From Daphnia pulex (lineage: Eukaryota; Arthropoda; Branchiopoda; Diplostraca; Daphniidae): a DNA stretch of 64,000 nt. Under the pieces are notes generated by a model, which was not told where the DNA came from, did no database searches, and saw only the letters and a list, made by a program, of their open reading frames with translations. Location: assembly GCF_021134715.1 (NCBI RefSeq), contig NC_060025.1, positions 1,488,001-1,552,000 on the forward strand. Reading direction: 5' to 3'. This document shows, one piece after another, positions 1 to 11,144 of the stretch. Every line of letters starts with the position of its first letter. Positions within the stretch are counted from its first letter, which is position 1. Both the position numbers and the translations under genes were made by a program.

Positions 1-2620
1 AAAAATTCTAGACAGATAGAAAAGATTTTTCAACCAATAATAATAATAGCCAAACCGGAAGATGACAGCCCCTACCACCATCTATAGACTAATATCAAAG
101 AATTTCTGCCCAGACAAATCTGTTCAATTGTAGAGAGAACAGTTGAGATCTATACGACGTCATCCATCTGCTGCCCGTCCAACTCCTTTCCGTGCCACCT
201 GACTCTCGTTCAAATATTAAAAATACAGCAACTTCATTATTTTTCAAATTCTTTTAACTGAGCTGCCAATTATCTCGATTTAGCACGGTACACAGTACAC
301 TGTGATAGCCCCGGCATTTTTGGTTTGGTGTGTTTCATTAGTCGTAACGAAAGTTCTTAATAAGGAAAATTCCGTTGTGCGTGTGTATATAAATATCCTA
401 CACACGGCTGGGGGTCCAGGGCGTCTGGCCAGGGCGAATTTCGTAGAGAAAGTCAAGCAGAAAACAAAAAAACAAAAAATGAAATAAAACGGTAAGATTT
501 TGTTTCCAAGTTCTAGGTCACCAATTTCTCAACTCGTTGGATATCCACAACCCGAGAGAGGAAATTCAAAAGGGGAAAGAAGAAAATAAAAATCGGCGCC
601 TACCTGACGTTCAACACGTAGACATTAACAAGAAGAAGAGAGAAGAACACCTGTACGAACGGCCTATGAATTCTCTATCATATAGGCCGTGTGTGCAGGT
701 CCCTTTCGGGCGCATACCAGCCCAGCCGGGCATCCGAAATTCAACCTGTGCCCATGCTGGAATCGAGAACTTGACCCTTGAAAATTCTTCTTCTCCTTCT
801 TTTTATGAATCATATTGGATGGAAAGGAAATGTGCCGGCAGCTATTTGAGAGTCTTTTCTTTAAAAAAAATCAGGGGGGTCGGCCCGGCCCGGCCCGGCC
901 TGTGTGTCTACTATGTCTGCTGTTAAAGTTCTACCTCTAGGAGATTGAGGTCAAACGCGAGAGAGTCCAACCCGGAATCGAATAAAAATAAAATAAAACT
1001 TTTTAAATAAAATTCGGAGAGAAGGCCGTTGATATTTCTTTTAAAAAAAAGTTAATTATCGAAGCTTTGATGGATGAATTCCAATTCCGTTTTGAGCCCA
1101 AAAGGGGAAACGGTTATTTAACTTTTTCTCTTCTTCGGCCGTCCAGCTCAGCTGTGCAGCTGGCGACCGTGAAAAAAACGCAACATGTGTGAACACGAAA
1201 ATTCAAAAATCCAAAAATTCACTCGCCCGAGAAAAAATAAAATAAAATAAAATAAAATTGAAAGGGAGGGAAAATTAAAAGTACCAGACGGTTCAGCTAT
1301 GTTGCATATGGACTTGTGTGTGTATATACTAGCCCGTCGGCGTTCAAAAAAGATTATTACCGAATATTTTTTGAAAGAAGAAGAAGAAAAGTCCGTTCGT
1401 TTTTTGGGCTTCTTCTTCGGACACACATACATACAACAACCCGTTACGCACCTAAAAAACCGCTGGCCATCTCGTACCACCTGTTGTTCCGTCTGCCCTT
1501 GGTCCAACTGCCACAATCTTGGAATAAAGTTTGGACCCAGGCCGTCCCTGGGCGCCCATCGCACGGGTACCATTAAGCATCTCTTGCCGGCCCGTTACAT
1601 TTAACAGAAAAAAAGGGAAAGAAAAGAAAGAAAACGGCAATCTCAAGTGGTTCTCTTGTGTTTGTTGAGGAAGGACTCTGCGGAATTTTAGTTTTGAAAA
1701 ATATTTGACAACGCCGTTCGAATTTTTTGAAAGTGGGGGACAAAAAATTCCGTCAATAAGCGTCAAGGGGGGTGGAAAAAAAAAGCAGTTGGCTAACAAG
1801 ACAAAATTTTACACGTGTCGTTTTTTATATCACGTCCAGATGATATAATAAAAAAATAAAAATCCGCAAATGATTGGGAATTCCAATAACCTCCAGGCTA
1901 ACTGCAAAAAAAAACAATTGCTGTACATTTTTTTGCTTATCGTTACGTCTGATATTCGGGACGATAAATCAAAAAAGTGTTGAGGCATCAAAACAGACAC
2001 ACACGTATAAAAAACTGGTGTGTGTGTGTGTGTTAAGAATATCCAGTCAGTCAAGATTTTTTTTGCTCTACCAACTTGTTATACCAAACTACTTTCAATG
2101 ATTATCATTATATTTGTCGGAACTTCTTGACCATCATATGCAAATAGTCGGCACCACCCACGAATTAACACGTTTAACAAACAGACGGACAAATCAAAAA
2201 GACCCTCCCCAATAGCAAAATAAAAACCGGCTCTTATTCGGCTACCGAACTTGTACCAAAACCATCGCCAAATACAAAACCGGAATTCTTTTATTACAAC
2301 AAAGTTATTATTTCTTTTTCATCTGCTGATTGCTGGCCCCCCAGTCTGTCCCGGCATATTCACGCATCCCGAGCACGGGGTTTTTTGGTCTGCCTATATG
2401 TACTACATCGTCGTCGGCGGTGGCGTGTCGTCTATAGAGTATAGCGGGCAAAATAGAGAGAGAGTCCAGGAGGCGGGCAATGTTGGGAAAAAATGGCCGC
2501 AAGGACTTCCGCGTTGCTCGTTGGTGATAGTGGCGGGCGGGTTGGTGGTACCGGAGAAAGAAAAAAGAGAAAGAAGAAAGAGAAGAAAAAGAAAGAAGAA
2601 GAGAGAAAGAGAGAAATAAA
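1..2620. other. Gene-free left edge
   Basis: I see no convincing coding exon on either strand. The open frames here are short, low in complexity and rich in poly-A, poly-T and purine runs. A TATATAAATA string at about 385-394 could be a core promoter, but no matching initiator or gene follows it. Given the flotillin-2 first exon at 9020-9068 on the minus strand, this stretch is probably part of a long flotillin intron. Confidence 0.5.
2553..2620 (+). repeat. Homopurine (GA-rich) tract
   Basis: About 68 bases are nearly all G and A (GAAAGAAGAAAG-type) and sit just upstream of the TATA-like sequence at 2622. Such tracts are common near arthropod promoters, where they can bind GAGA-type factors or exclude nucleosomes. 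A role here is inference. Confidence 0.6.
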
Positions 2621-2621
2621 A

Positions 2622-2664
2622 TATATAAAGGGATGGCTCCTTAGGGCTCCTAGTCCCATCAGTT
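2622..2664 (+). promoter_or_regulatory. Candidate core promoter of the GMC oxidoreductase gene
   Basis: A TATATAAAG box at 2622-2630 is followed by an arthropod initiator-like TCAGTT at 2659-2664. The spacing from TATAAA (2624) to the initiator A (2661) is 37 bases, slightly longer than usual. A strong splice donor, CAACAG|GTGAGT, follows at about 3040, so a non-coding first exon of roughly 2661-3040 is plausible, spliced to the ATG exon at or before 4602. The link to the downstream gene is inferred from position only. Confidence 0.35.
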
Positions 2665-4601
2665 GCTCCCCGGCAGCCGCCACCTTCGCACGCTCATTTT
2701 CTTTACCCGCGTCACTTTTTGGAAAATTTAAAAAACTAAAATTCTTAGATTTTATTTTCCACTTGTCGATTTCCATCACCTGTTCCATTGGCATTCCACA
2801 AAAGGGGAAAACAGACGAAAATTTCGAACAAAATTCCATCGAAATGTCGAATTTCATCCAGCGGTGATCTCTCGATAAAACGGATAATATTTCACCGAAA
2901 AAATTTCAATTTAAAAAAAGGAAAGAAGAAAAAACATTCGACACCACCGCCATCCTGCTGAAAAGTGCTCAACGGTGCGTGGCTTTCGTGTTTGTGTTGT
3001 GACAGCGAATAATAAAAAAAAACGGTTTCCATCCAACAGGTGAGTCAACCCCAAAAAAAGTTGTTCAACAGTCCCCCAAGTTTCTTCTTATTCACCCAAC
3101 ACCCAATTAATTTAAAAAGGGGGGAGGGGGAATCAGGGTTGAAGTAGGAGAGAGTGACCTCAATCGACTTGTGTTGTTCCATCACGGGAGAAATCCAGAG
3201 TATCGTATAGATACTTCACGGAAGTTTAATCAAAGAATTATTCTCCCCTCTCCAAGAAAGACGGTGATTTTCTCATCCATCCGTGTTGTTGATGTTGTTG
3301 GTGTTTCAACATCCCCAATCATCCATCAACGGGGGCAGACCAGAACTCCGCAGTCAGTCAGTCTATACACCGCCGCCCCCTTTTGCAATCGACAACCAAC
3401 CAACGGAAAACTAAAAGAAAGAAAGGTGTTGTTGTTTGTCAGTGTTGTACCGTTTTCGAAAAAAAACTACACGACCGTCAGGGAAAAGCCCAATCACAAT
3501 TCGCGTGCACACACCGACCAAGATATTTACCACCGGTTACCAACCGCTCCCTCCCGCACAAGAGGAAAGTGAAAAGCGCCGGGTGGTTTTCTATTAAATG
3601 TGAAAAATCTATTCACACATAATTAATAATTATTTTCAAAAAGAAAAAAATAAAAGGGCTGGGAGTTGAAAGAATTTGTGACGATAGATCACCGTTAGTC
3701 TTAGAAAGCTTCTTTTCTGATTGCCGGTTGACCATTCGGCTTTCACACACACACACAGAGAAACAATCATGCTAATAATATACATATGTCCTCCTCCTTA
3801 TTTTCTCTCAGTGGGTCCGTTAGTGTGTCTAGTTGGTTCGTCTCCTATCGAGTCCCAAAAGTTTTTGACCTCATTTTTTCTTTCGACATTTCGTCGTTGT
3901 TGTTGTTGTAGACATTTTTATACGGCACTTAATATCCCCTCGATCCCCCCCCCCCCATGGAATTGGCAAAAAGCTTTTTATTTATTTTTACTCTGCTGAT
4001 TTTTTAAGTGCATTTCTTTTCTACTTTTCTTGGAGGAAAAAGAGAATTGACCGTTTGGATTATTTTTCTCCTTATTTGTCCGTGTCCATCCGTGCCCTCC
4101 ATCTCTACCTCTCTACCGCTACGCTACCTACCTACCCAAATCCCCACCCTGAAAACTGGGTCAAACGACGGGCACACGCTCGTTGGGTTCAGGACTTTTA
4201 CAAATGGCCTTTCCCTGTCTGTTTCTAACGGGGAATAGAGACAAAAGCTTTTCTGATAAGAAATAAAAATAAAAGACAACGGATTCAGGATCCCTATATG
4301 TGACCTGTTGACCTAGTGGTGATGATGATGTTGTCATTCATTTACAGTAAAAAACAAAACCCCAACCAAATTCTTTCTTCCGGCCAACTTCCGACCCGGA
4401 AATGTGTGACAACCGCCAAATATTTAAACTAAAACAAACAAACAAACATTTCTCTTTCGACAGATCCTGGAAAAAATATTTGGGGAGAGCCCAGTTACGT
4501 GATCCGACTTCCAGAGCGACACATTCTCGACCTCAATTGAAAATAAAAAAAAAGTTCTTTGGCCCGGAAGAAGAAAAACAAAACAAATAAAGAGAAAAAA
4601 A

Positions 4602-7310
4602 ATGAGTTTGATCGTGCCGGCCGCAACGGCCGCAGCCACAACGGCCACCTTATGGTTCGTGCCTTTAATCGTGGCGGCCGTTTCCTTCTACCAGTACGAC
4701 AAAACAGATCCGGAAGGACGACCCAAAGACACCAAGGTAAATAACAACATCCCCAACTATGTGCGGATGATCACACACACATTTGTCGTCTTCCAAAACG
4801 GCTGACTTTCTATTTCTTGCTGAACTAAACTTTGTCGACAGCCCAATGACGTCATCAGTCAACATCTCATCCTCTCGCCTCCTTAACAAGTGAACAGCAA
4901 AAATAAAAAAAAATCTCCTTTTTGTTAAAGGAGGTCGTTACATTGCGGATGAGGTGTTTCACTTAAAGTTGTTGGTCCGTCTGGCCAGCCCTCCTTTCTC
5001 TTATATGTACTCTGTATCCGTCTGTGTGCTAATAACACCCAAACACCCCCAACGTGAAGCTACTTTCCCCCCCCCCCCGACTTTACTTTTCTCTCTTACG
5101 TAATTATTTTTTGGGGTATAACGATGATGATGATTATTTGTTGGACAGGTGATTTACAAGTATTACGACTTTATCGTGATCGGGGCCGGATCGGCCGGAG
5201 CCGTTGTGGCTAATCGACTGAGCGAGCAACCCGACTGGAACGTCCTACTCTTGGAAGCCGGCGGCGACGAGACAGAAACGTCAGACGTGCCGGCCTTGGC
5301 CGCCTACTTGCAACTCTCCGAACTCGATTGGCAATACAAAACCGAACCCCAACCGACGGCCTGTCTCGCCTTCAACGACAAAAGGTACAAAAACGAAACA
5401 ACAAATCAATCAGCTGGACAAATTGCTACTACTTACTACGTTACGCATTTAAACCGGTCCAGTTTTAAATCCCTGGACAACCGGTTTCTCCAAAGAATTT
5501 CCAGTCTATTAATTCCCGACCTTGTCCCCAACATTTACAACTGGGTTGATCTCTAATCAGTCTACTAATCTTTGATTATTTCTGTGCGATTGAAGATGTT
5601 CCTGGCCGCGCGGTAAAGTCCTGGGCGGCTCGTCGGTGCTCAACTACATGTTGTACGTACGTGGTAACCGGCGGGATTACGACAGCTGGGAGCAGATGGG
5701 AAATTACGGATGGGGCTACGACCACGTCCTGCCCTACTTCACCAAGTCGGAGGACAACCGCAATCCCTACCTGGCCGAATCGCCCTACCACGGAGTCGGC
5801 GGCTACCTTACCGTCCAGGAGGCCCCTTATAAAACGCCACTGGCCACCGCCTTTGTCGAAGGCGGAGTCGAATTAGGTAACAAAACCCAACAAACAAAAT
5901 GTCAATCAAAAGTAGCCATACGTGACCAGATAATTTCAAATCTTTTATCGCTCTTACGTCATCACACAAATTTTATCAAAGTGAAATTGAAAGTTAATTC
6001 AATTAATTATTATTTTAAAAAAAATCAGGTTACGAGCATCGCGATGGCAACGGAGCCTATCAAACGGGATTCATGATTTCGCAGGGGACGATCCGGCGCG
6101 GATCCAGGTGCTCCACCTCCAAGGCTTTTCTGCGTCCGGTGCGGAAGCGCAAGAACCTGCACATCGCCATGCACTCGCACGTCATGCAAATCATGATCGA
6201 TCCCGAGACCTACCAGGCCTACGCCGTCAAGTTCCAGCGCAAAGGCAAAATCTACATCATCCAGGCCACCAAGGAAATTGTCGTGTCGGCCGGATCCGTC
6301 AACACGCCACAGCTGCTCATGTTAAGTGGAGTCGGGCCGGCCGAGCACTTGCGAGAGCTGGGCATTCCCGTCATCGCCGATTTGCGTGTCGGCGACAACC
6401 TGCAGGATCACATCGCCGCCGGCGGAATGGTCTTCACCCTGGAACAGCCCGTCTCGCTGGTCCAGAGCCGCTTCGAGAACCTGCCCAGCATTTTGCGCTA
6501 CGCCATGTTCGATTCGGGTCCGCTGACGACCCTGGGCGGCGTCGAGGGACTGGCCTGGGTCAACACCAAATACGCCAATCACAGCGACGACTGGCCGGAT
6601 ATCGAATTTCATTTCGTGTCCGGAACGCCGGCCGCTGATGGAGGAGCTCAAATTCGACGAGTTCACGGTGTGACGGACTTTGTTTGGGACAATTATTTCG
6701 CGCCCATCGCCTACCGAGACACTTGGTCCGTCGTGCCCATGTTGCTGAGACCCAAATCGGTCGGATACATCCGGCTGGCATCCGCTGATCCGTTCGACAA
6801 GCCGCTCATCTACCCCAACTACTTTGTCGACGACCAGGACGTCCGGGTCCTGGTCGAAGGAGTCAAAATCGGTTTGGCCCTGGGCGAGACGGCCGCCTTC
6901 AAGAAGCTGGGCACGAAATTCTGGGCCCAGCCATTCCCCGGATGCGAGCATTTGCCACTGTGGACGGACGACTACTGGGCCTGTTTCGTCCGCCACTATT
7001 CGTCCACCATTTACCATCCGACCGGAACGGCCAAAATGGGTCCTATCGGAGACCCGACGGCCGTCGTCGATCCTGAACTCAGAGTCTACGGTGTTCACAA
7101 TTTGCGAGTCGTCGATTGTTCCATCATGCCCAACGTGCCTTCCGGCAACACCAACGCTCCAGCGGTAAAAATAAAAATTCGAATTTTTTAAATTTCGCGC
7201 TCAATTTCAAATTCAAATTTTTAAATTTCAACTTGCAGATTATGGTCGGAGAAAAAGGCGCCGATTTGATCAAATCTTTTTGGTTAAATTACGCAGACAA
7301 GAAAAAATAA
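4602..7310 (+). CDS. GMC-family FAD oxidoreductase (glucose dehydrogenase-like), 5 exons
   Basis: Coding exons are 4602-4736, 5149-5384, 5596-5876, 6029-7164 and 7239-7310. All have GT-AG borders and consistent phase, giving 619 residues, normal for this family. After a hydrophobic N-terminal segment (residues ~17-30, signal or anchor) comes the FAD-binding Rossmann motif [17 protein letters not shown] signature 1-like [15 protein letters not shown] and signature 2 [16 protein letters not shown] follow. The C-terminal domain contains [10 protein letters not shown], which carries the catalytic His region, and ends with the [10 protein letters not shown] block. Relatives oxidise alcohols or sugars using FAD and act in cuticle, immunity or ecdysteroid metabolism; the substrate here cannot be told. 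The exons are GC-rich against AT-rich introns. An AATAAA overlaps the stop. It probably lies nested, antiparallel, in the flotillin-2 first intron. Confidence 0.93.
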
Positions 7311-9019
7311 AAATAAAAGCGACCAGGACTCCCCTGCCAAGCTGTTTTCAACCTAGTCTCATCAACTTTTTTAAAATCTCGTTGAAACCGGGACGAACAA
7401 AAAAAAAAACACCCTCTCTACACCCTCTTATCTCTCTCTCTATATATCTCTTTTAATTTTATTTGATTGCAGCGTAAGAAAGAAAAAAAAGAAAAAGAAT
7501 GGTGGGGAATTGATCCCGGGCCCTTGTTGTACAGTAATTTACGTGTGTGTGTTGTGTCGACGCCCATGGAGACTCGTGAAACACATGGAACATTCATTTT
7601 TACCCAAAAAGAAGAGCAAGTGTTTTGTGTGTGTGTGTTATGTGCCCGTCAGTGTGTGTTGGCAAACTTGAGTGGAAATGCTTCAAAGTGGACACCTCAC
7701 AGGTGAATTTTTAATTTTTGTGTGTGTTTTCCCCCCGCGTTTTTTTGGGAGTGTTTTTATTGAACCCTCAGGCTCGTCAAGTCACTTGGCTCATCATCCA
7801 ATAACACGGAAGAAAAAAATGAATTAATTATTAAAAAATGTAAAAAAAAAAGAAAAAAAATATTCGAATTTTTTAAAAATGTTTTGCCGCCCAATTTTTG
7901 TTTTTCGAACTTTTTTTTCAATTTCACAAAATTTAGAAATCATCATCCAATTTTTCCAATTAACACGAAACTTCATAAGAGTGCCATTATATTCGTCATT
8001 TGCCCTTGATTTCACACTCCACGTGTTTTTGTGTTATTTTTTGTAGAATGTGTGAGCGAGTTTGTTTTTGTTTTGATTCAACAACAAAAATGAATGAATT
8101 AATTGAATCGTTTTTTTTTTATCTTGGGAGGGTGTCAGTGTTTTGATTTGTTTTTTTAAACAAAAAGAAAAAAATGGGTTTCCTCAATGGCCGTTTTCTC
8201 TCTGTTCTTGATGAGCTCATGATTTGAAAAAACAAAATCTAATAATTAATTAAGAAAGAAATGTTCCAAAAAGTGTCGTGTCGTCTGCAAAATTGTCAAC
8301 AACAACAAAACTATAATACATTTTGTGCCTTGTAAAAAAATTACCATCTAATTGTTTTCTTTCAACCTCCCCCATACAATTATTATCGCATTTAAATAAT
8401 ATTGGGGTAAACAAATTTAAAAAAAAAAATAAAATAAAAAGAATGGAAGAGCTTATTATGGATGGAAAGGAAGCCGGACATGTTCCTCTTTTACACTGTC
8501 TGGATGTCCAGAAAGATTTTGGTCTGTGTGTGTCACTTGAATGTTTTCCGTTCCCTTTAGCCTTAACATTATCGTAAGAAGAAGAAGAAGGGGGGAGGGG
8601 ATGAAACCATGTATGGACACACAATCATAATAATATTCCTATGTCCTCCCCCCCCCTTCTTATTATGCTGTGTCTCTACAGGGGCCCCACCCCAACCAGC
8701 ACCGGTTCGATCAATAACACACCAGTCGCATTCACACAGCCCCCTATACACATCCACCACTACTAGCTCACATATAATACAGACACACAATGAATGCTTT
8801 TATAATTGAGCCAACGGGATTTTTGTTCTCGACTGGGATTTTTGATTGAACGGCCATCAAAATAGGAGCTAGCGAATCGATCGTAGGAATTAAAGAAGAC
8901 GAAATTTCTTTGATTTGACGCTGTCCATTAATAGACAAGTCAAGGCTGCGAGGCGTATTTTGGCTAGGAATTTCAAGGTCGCTACTCAAAGCAAATAGAA
9001 GAGATGTGTACAAACTAAC
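7311..9019. other. Non-coding stretch downstream of the GMC gene
   Basis: This holds the 3' end of the GMC gene and then AT-rich sequence with poly-T, TG and C runs (for example a C-run near 8650). No exon could be supported on either strand. On the minus strand it should be intron 1 of flotillin-2. Confidence 0.5.
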
Positions 9020-9068
9020 CTGAGACGACCAAAGCTTCGTTCGGTCCAACCGTGTGGATGTTGCCCAT
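9020..9068 (-). CDS. Flo2: Flotillin-2 (reggie-1), first coding exon only (partial)
   Basis: The 49-base exon begins with ATG at 9068-9066 and reads MGNIHTVGPNEALVVS plus one base. It ends at a clean donor G|GTTAGT. This is the highly conserved flotillin-2 N-terminus; its MGNIH start and GPNEAL core distinguish it from flotillin-1. Gly2 is the known myristoylation site and the next residues begin the SPFH domain. Flotillin-2 is a lipid-raft scaffold on the cytosolic face of membranes, working with flotillin-1. The expected next exon (a GCCGSDY-type start) is not visible between 1 and 9019. The rest of the gene must therefore lie off the left end, leaving an intron of more than 9 kb that contains the GMC gene. 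Being a spurious match is unlikely at this length, but one exon cannot prove that the gene is intact. Confidence 0.8.
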
Positions 9069-10380
9069 GGTGATTAAAGATATTAGTAGCAGTCGGGTGG
9101 AGAAGAATCAAGTTGAGAAAAGAACAATTTTAGTTTTCCAAACCGGCCACTTGACACACTTGAAGGGAAGTTGGCGAATGAAAACGAGTGTGCTTGGCGA
9201 GACACAGGATGCCGTGTATATATATATATTTAGTCCTGCAGGGTTTTTAATAGTTTCACTGATGGCACATGATGGTGCAACGATTAGACGACGCAGAGGA
9301 GATTTCAGCAATTCCTTCAAATAGAGCGCAACAATTTCCAGGTGTCACACACACGAGAAGAGAGATAACTGTTGTCTTCACTCATACACACACACACACA
9401 CTCGTCACTTTCGTTTTCTCTCACGTATGTATACGTTCCGTGGCTTGGTTGTTACTTATCTCTTTGCATTTTATTGACAGTGGCAGGCTGGCAGCAGATC
9501 TAAACAGACGCCAATGAATAGCAACGACATCTGGTGGTTGATTTGGTTTTTCAGACGCCATCTAGCGCTCGATATTCACAACTTTTTAAAAATCGCACAA
9601 GTTTGATATCAGCAAACAGCTGACTGTTTAATTGTTTACTCATTCGGTTATATCACCAAATAACACGACGACAAACTTACCAAGTGGCTCACTGAAAACA
9701 TTTTTTCGGGGGGTGAAAATGTTTGATTTATTTTTCTGCCACGTGTGCATGAATCAGGGACTCTCTCCCTACTGCGCCATCATCCTATCGCACGGCAGGT
9801 TTAAAGGCATTGAAATGAGTGACGTGTAATAAGTTGTACCAACCTTTTTGGGATTTTCATAAATTTCCCCCCACCACGTTTACTCAAAGTGGGCTCACTA
9901 TTTAAGTGAAATGAAAATGTCAGCGCTTGAATTTTGTGTGCCGAGTCTATAAAATCTAGAAAAGGGGAGAAATATTCAGAGCTGAATTTAAGATACAAGA
10001 TTTTTTCTCTTTTAAAAGGGGCATCGTCCCAAATTTATTGCTGCATCATCGTCATCACCTCTAGCTAGCTGAGACTTTTTTCTTACATTTTTTGAAGATG
10101 TGGTTCCATTATTTGCTTGGGGCTTGAAGCCTAGACTACTGCTGCACTTTTTTAAATGTAAAGAAAAGTGAGAAAATGTAGTTTGTAACAATTGTGCAAT
10201 AAATCATTTCGCTAAATTTGAGTATTTATTACTGCGGAAATGCCTTGCATAAAGGGTTGCCGAAACTTCTTTCTCAACCCTTCCTGAAAATCCATCATGG
10301 CCGACTCTGACCAATGACGTTCGAGATTTTGATTTAGAGGAAGGGTGACGAAAAAGTTACCCCCGGAAAAGGCTAAAAGG
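9069..10380. other. Upstream region between flotillin-2 exon 1 and the 10.5 kb gene
   Basis: No exon is supported. It contains an AC dinucleotide run at about 9379-9400 and should include the flotillin-2 5' UTR and promoter (minus strand). Confidence 0.4.
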
Positions 10381-10382
10381 CA

Positions 10383-10410
10383 TATAAGCAGACGTCGCTC
10401 TAAAATCAGT
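10383..10410 (+). promoter_or_regulatory. Candidate TATA/initiator promoter
   Basis: TATAAG at 10383 precedes an initiator TCAGT at 10406-10410 (A at 10408), about 25 bases apart and roughly 100 bases upstream of the ATG at 10507. The spacing is a little short but plausible. Confidence 0.4.
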
Positions 10411-10506
10411 TGCAATCGTTCACGTGGCGAGGTTGGAGGCTGTATTGGTCCCTTTTTTCCCGATTTTCTTGCTTCTCAATCTTCTTTCCAATTTAAGTTT
10501 TAAAAT

Positions 10507-11144
10507 ATGGAAGACTCTTCTATTCAATCTTGCCAGCGCAGTGCTTCTGATCAGTTTGATATCGATATTGAAAATGCCTTTGCCAAAATCAGCATCATAC
10601 CCAATTACCCTTTACTGAAAGAAATGTCTCCTAATAAGCCCAATATGCCGACAAGATACGAAACAGTTGGTACTGATCGGCCCATTCATATGTTCAATCA
10701 GATTGCACAAATTAGACAAGTGCAATTGCAATAAGCCTTCAATTCCTTGTTTTCGCAGGAATGTTGGACGGAGAGGTCAAATCGATCGAGAATCGTGCAA
10801 ATCGACAAATAGAAAACTATTTTCGACTTCGTAATCTCAGCCATTGGAAATGGAATGACGAAATCCTACCAGACGTGTTAAAATGTGTTTATACCACAAC
10901 CAACAAGGATTTTGCTACGTTTTTACCTGTCGAAACGAATATTTGGTGAGTGTACATTTTTATATTGTTTAATGTCAATGTGTTGTTTGCCTAGAATTTT
11001 GGCAGTTATGCATGTTTTTTTTATATTTAAATGAATAGGGTTAGTGGCTACTTTCTGCCATGCGGATTATTTGTTGTTTGCCGAGAAATTCGATTGGCTA
11101 CCGACAGTGATATTAAGGCTTTGGCCTTTTATGGAATTCCGTGA
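10507..11144 (+). CDS. Hypothetical protein, 3 exons, 151 aa
   Basis: The proposed exons are 10507-10669, 10759-10945 and 11039-11144, with GT-AG borders, introns of 89 and 93 bases, and an open frame throughout. The first part is acidic and polar (starts MEDSSIQSCQRSASDQF). The middle includes ENRANRQIENYFRL and a tryptophan-rich HWKWNDEI. The last exon reads WVSGYFLPCGLFVVCREIRL. I see no signal peptide, clear domain or known family. The first intron is the weakest call: without it the first open frame would continue 21 more codons and stop. An alternative start is the ATG at 10761. A TATA/initiator pair lies upstream. Confidence 0.45.

Noticed and set aside
1148-1799. Minus- and plus-strand frames of 86-141 codons
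   Set aside because: Low complexity, no domain, and overlapping in several frames at once; typical of chance frames in flanking DNA.
2432-2867. Two overlapping 120-140 codon frames on opposite strands
   Set aside because: Both are driven by the GA/CT low-complexity tract (Lys/Glu/Arg or Phe/Ser runs) near the candidate promoter.
6108-6638. 176-codon plus-strand frame overlapping the GMC exon
   Set aside because: Arg/His-rich shifted-frame shadow of the real frame, which carries the GMC signatures.
6322-7098. 258-codon open frame on the minus strand
   Set aside because: It is antisense to the GMC oxidoreductase main exon; the GC-rich codon pattern of that exon keeps the opposite strand open. 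No family resemblance.
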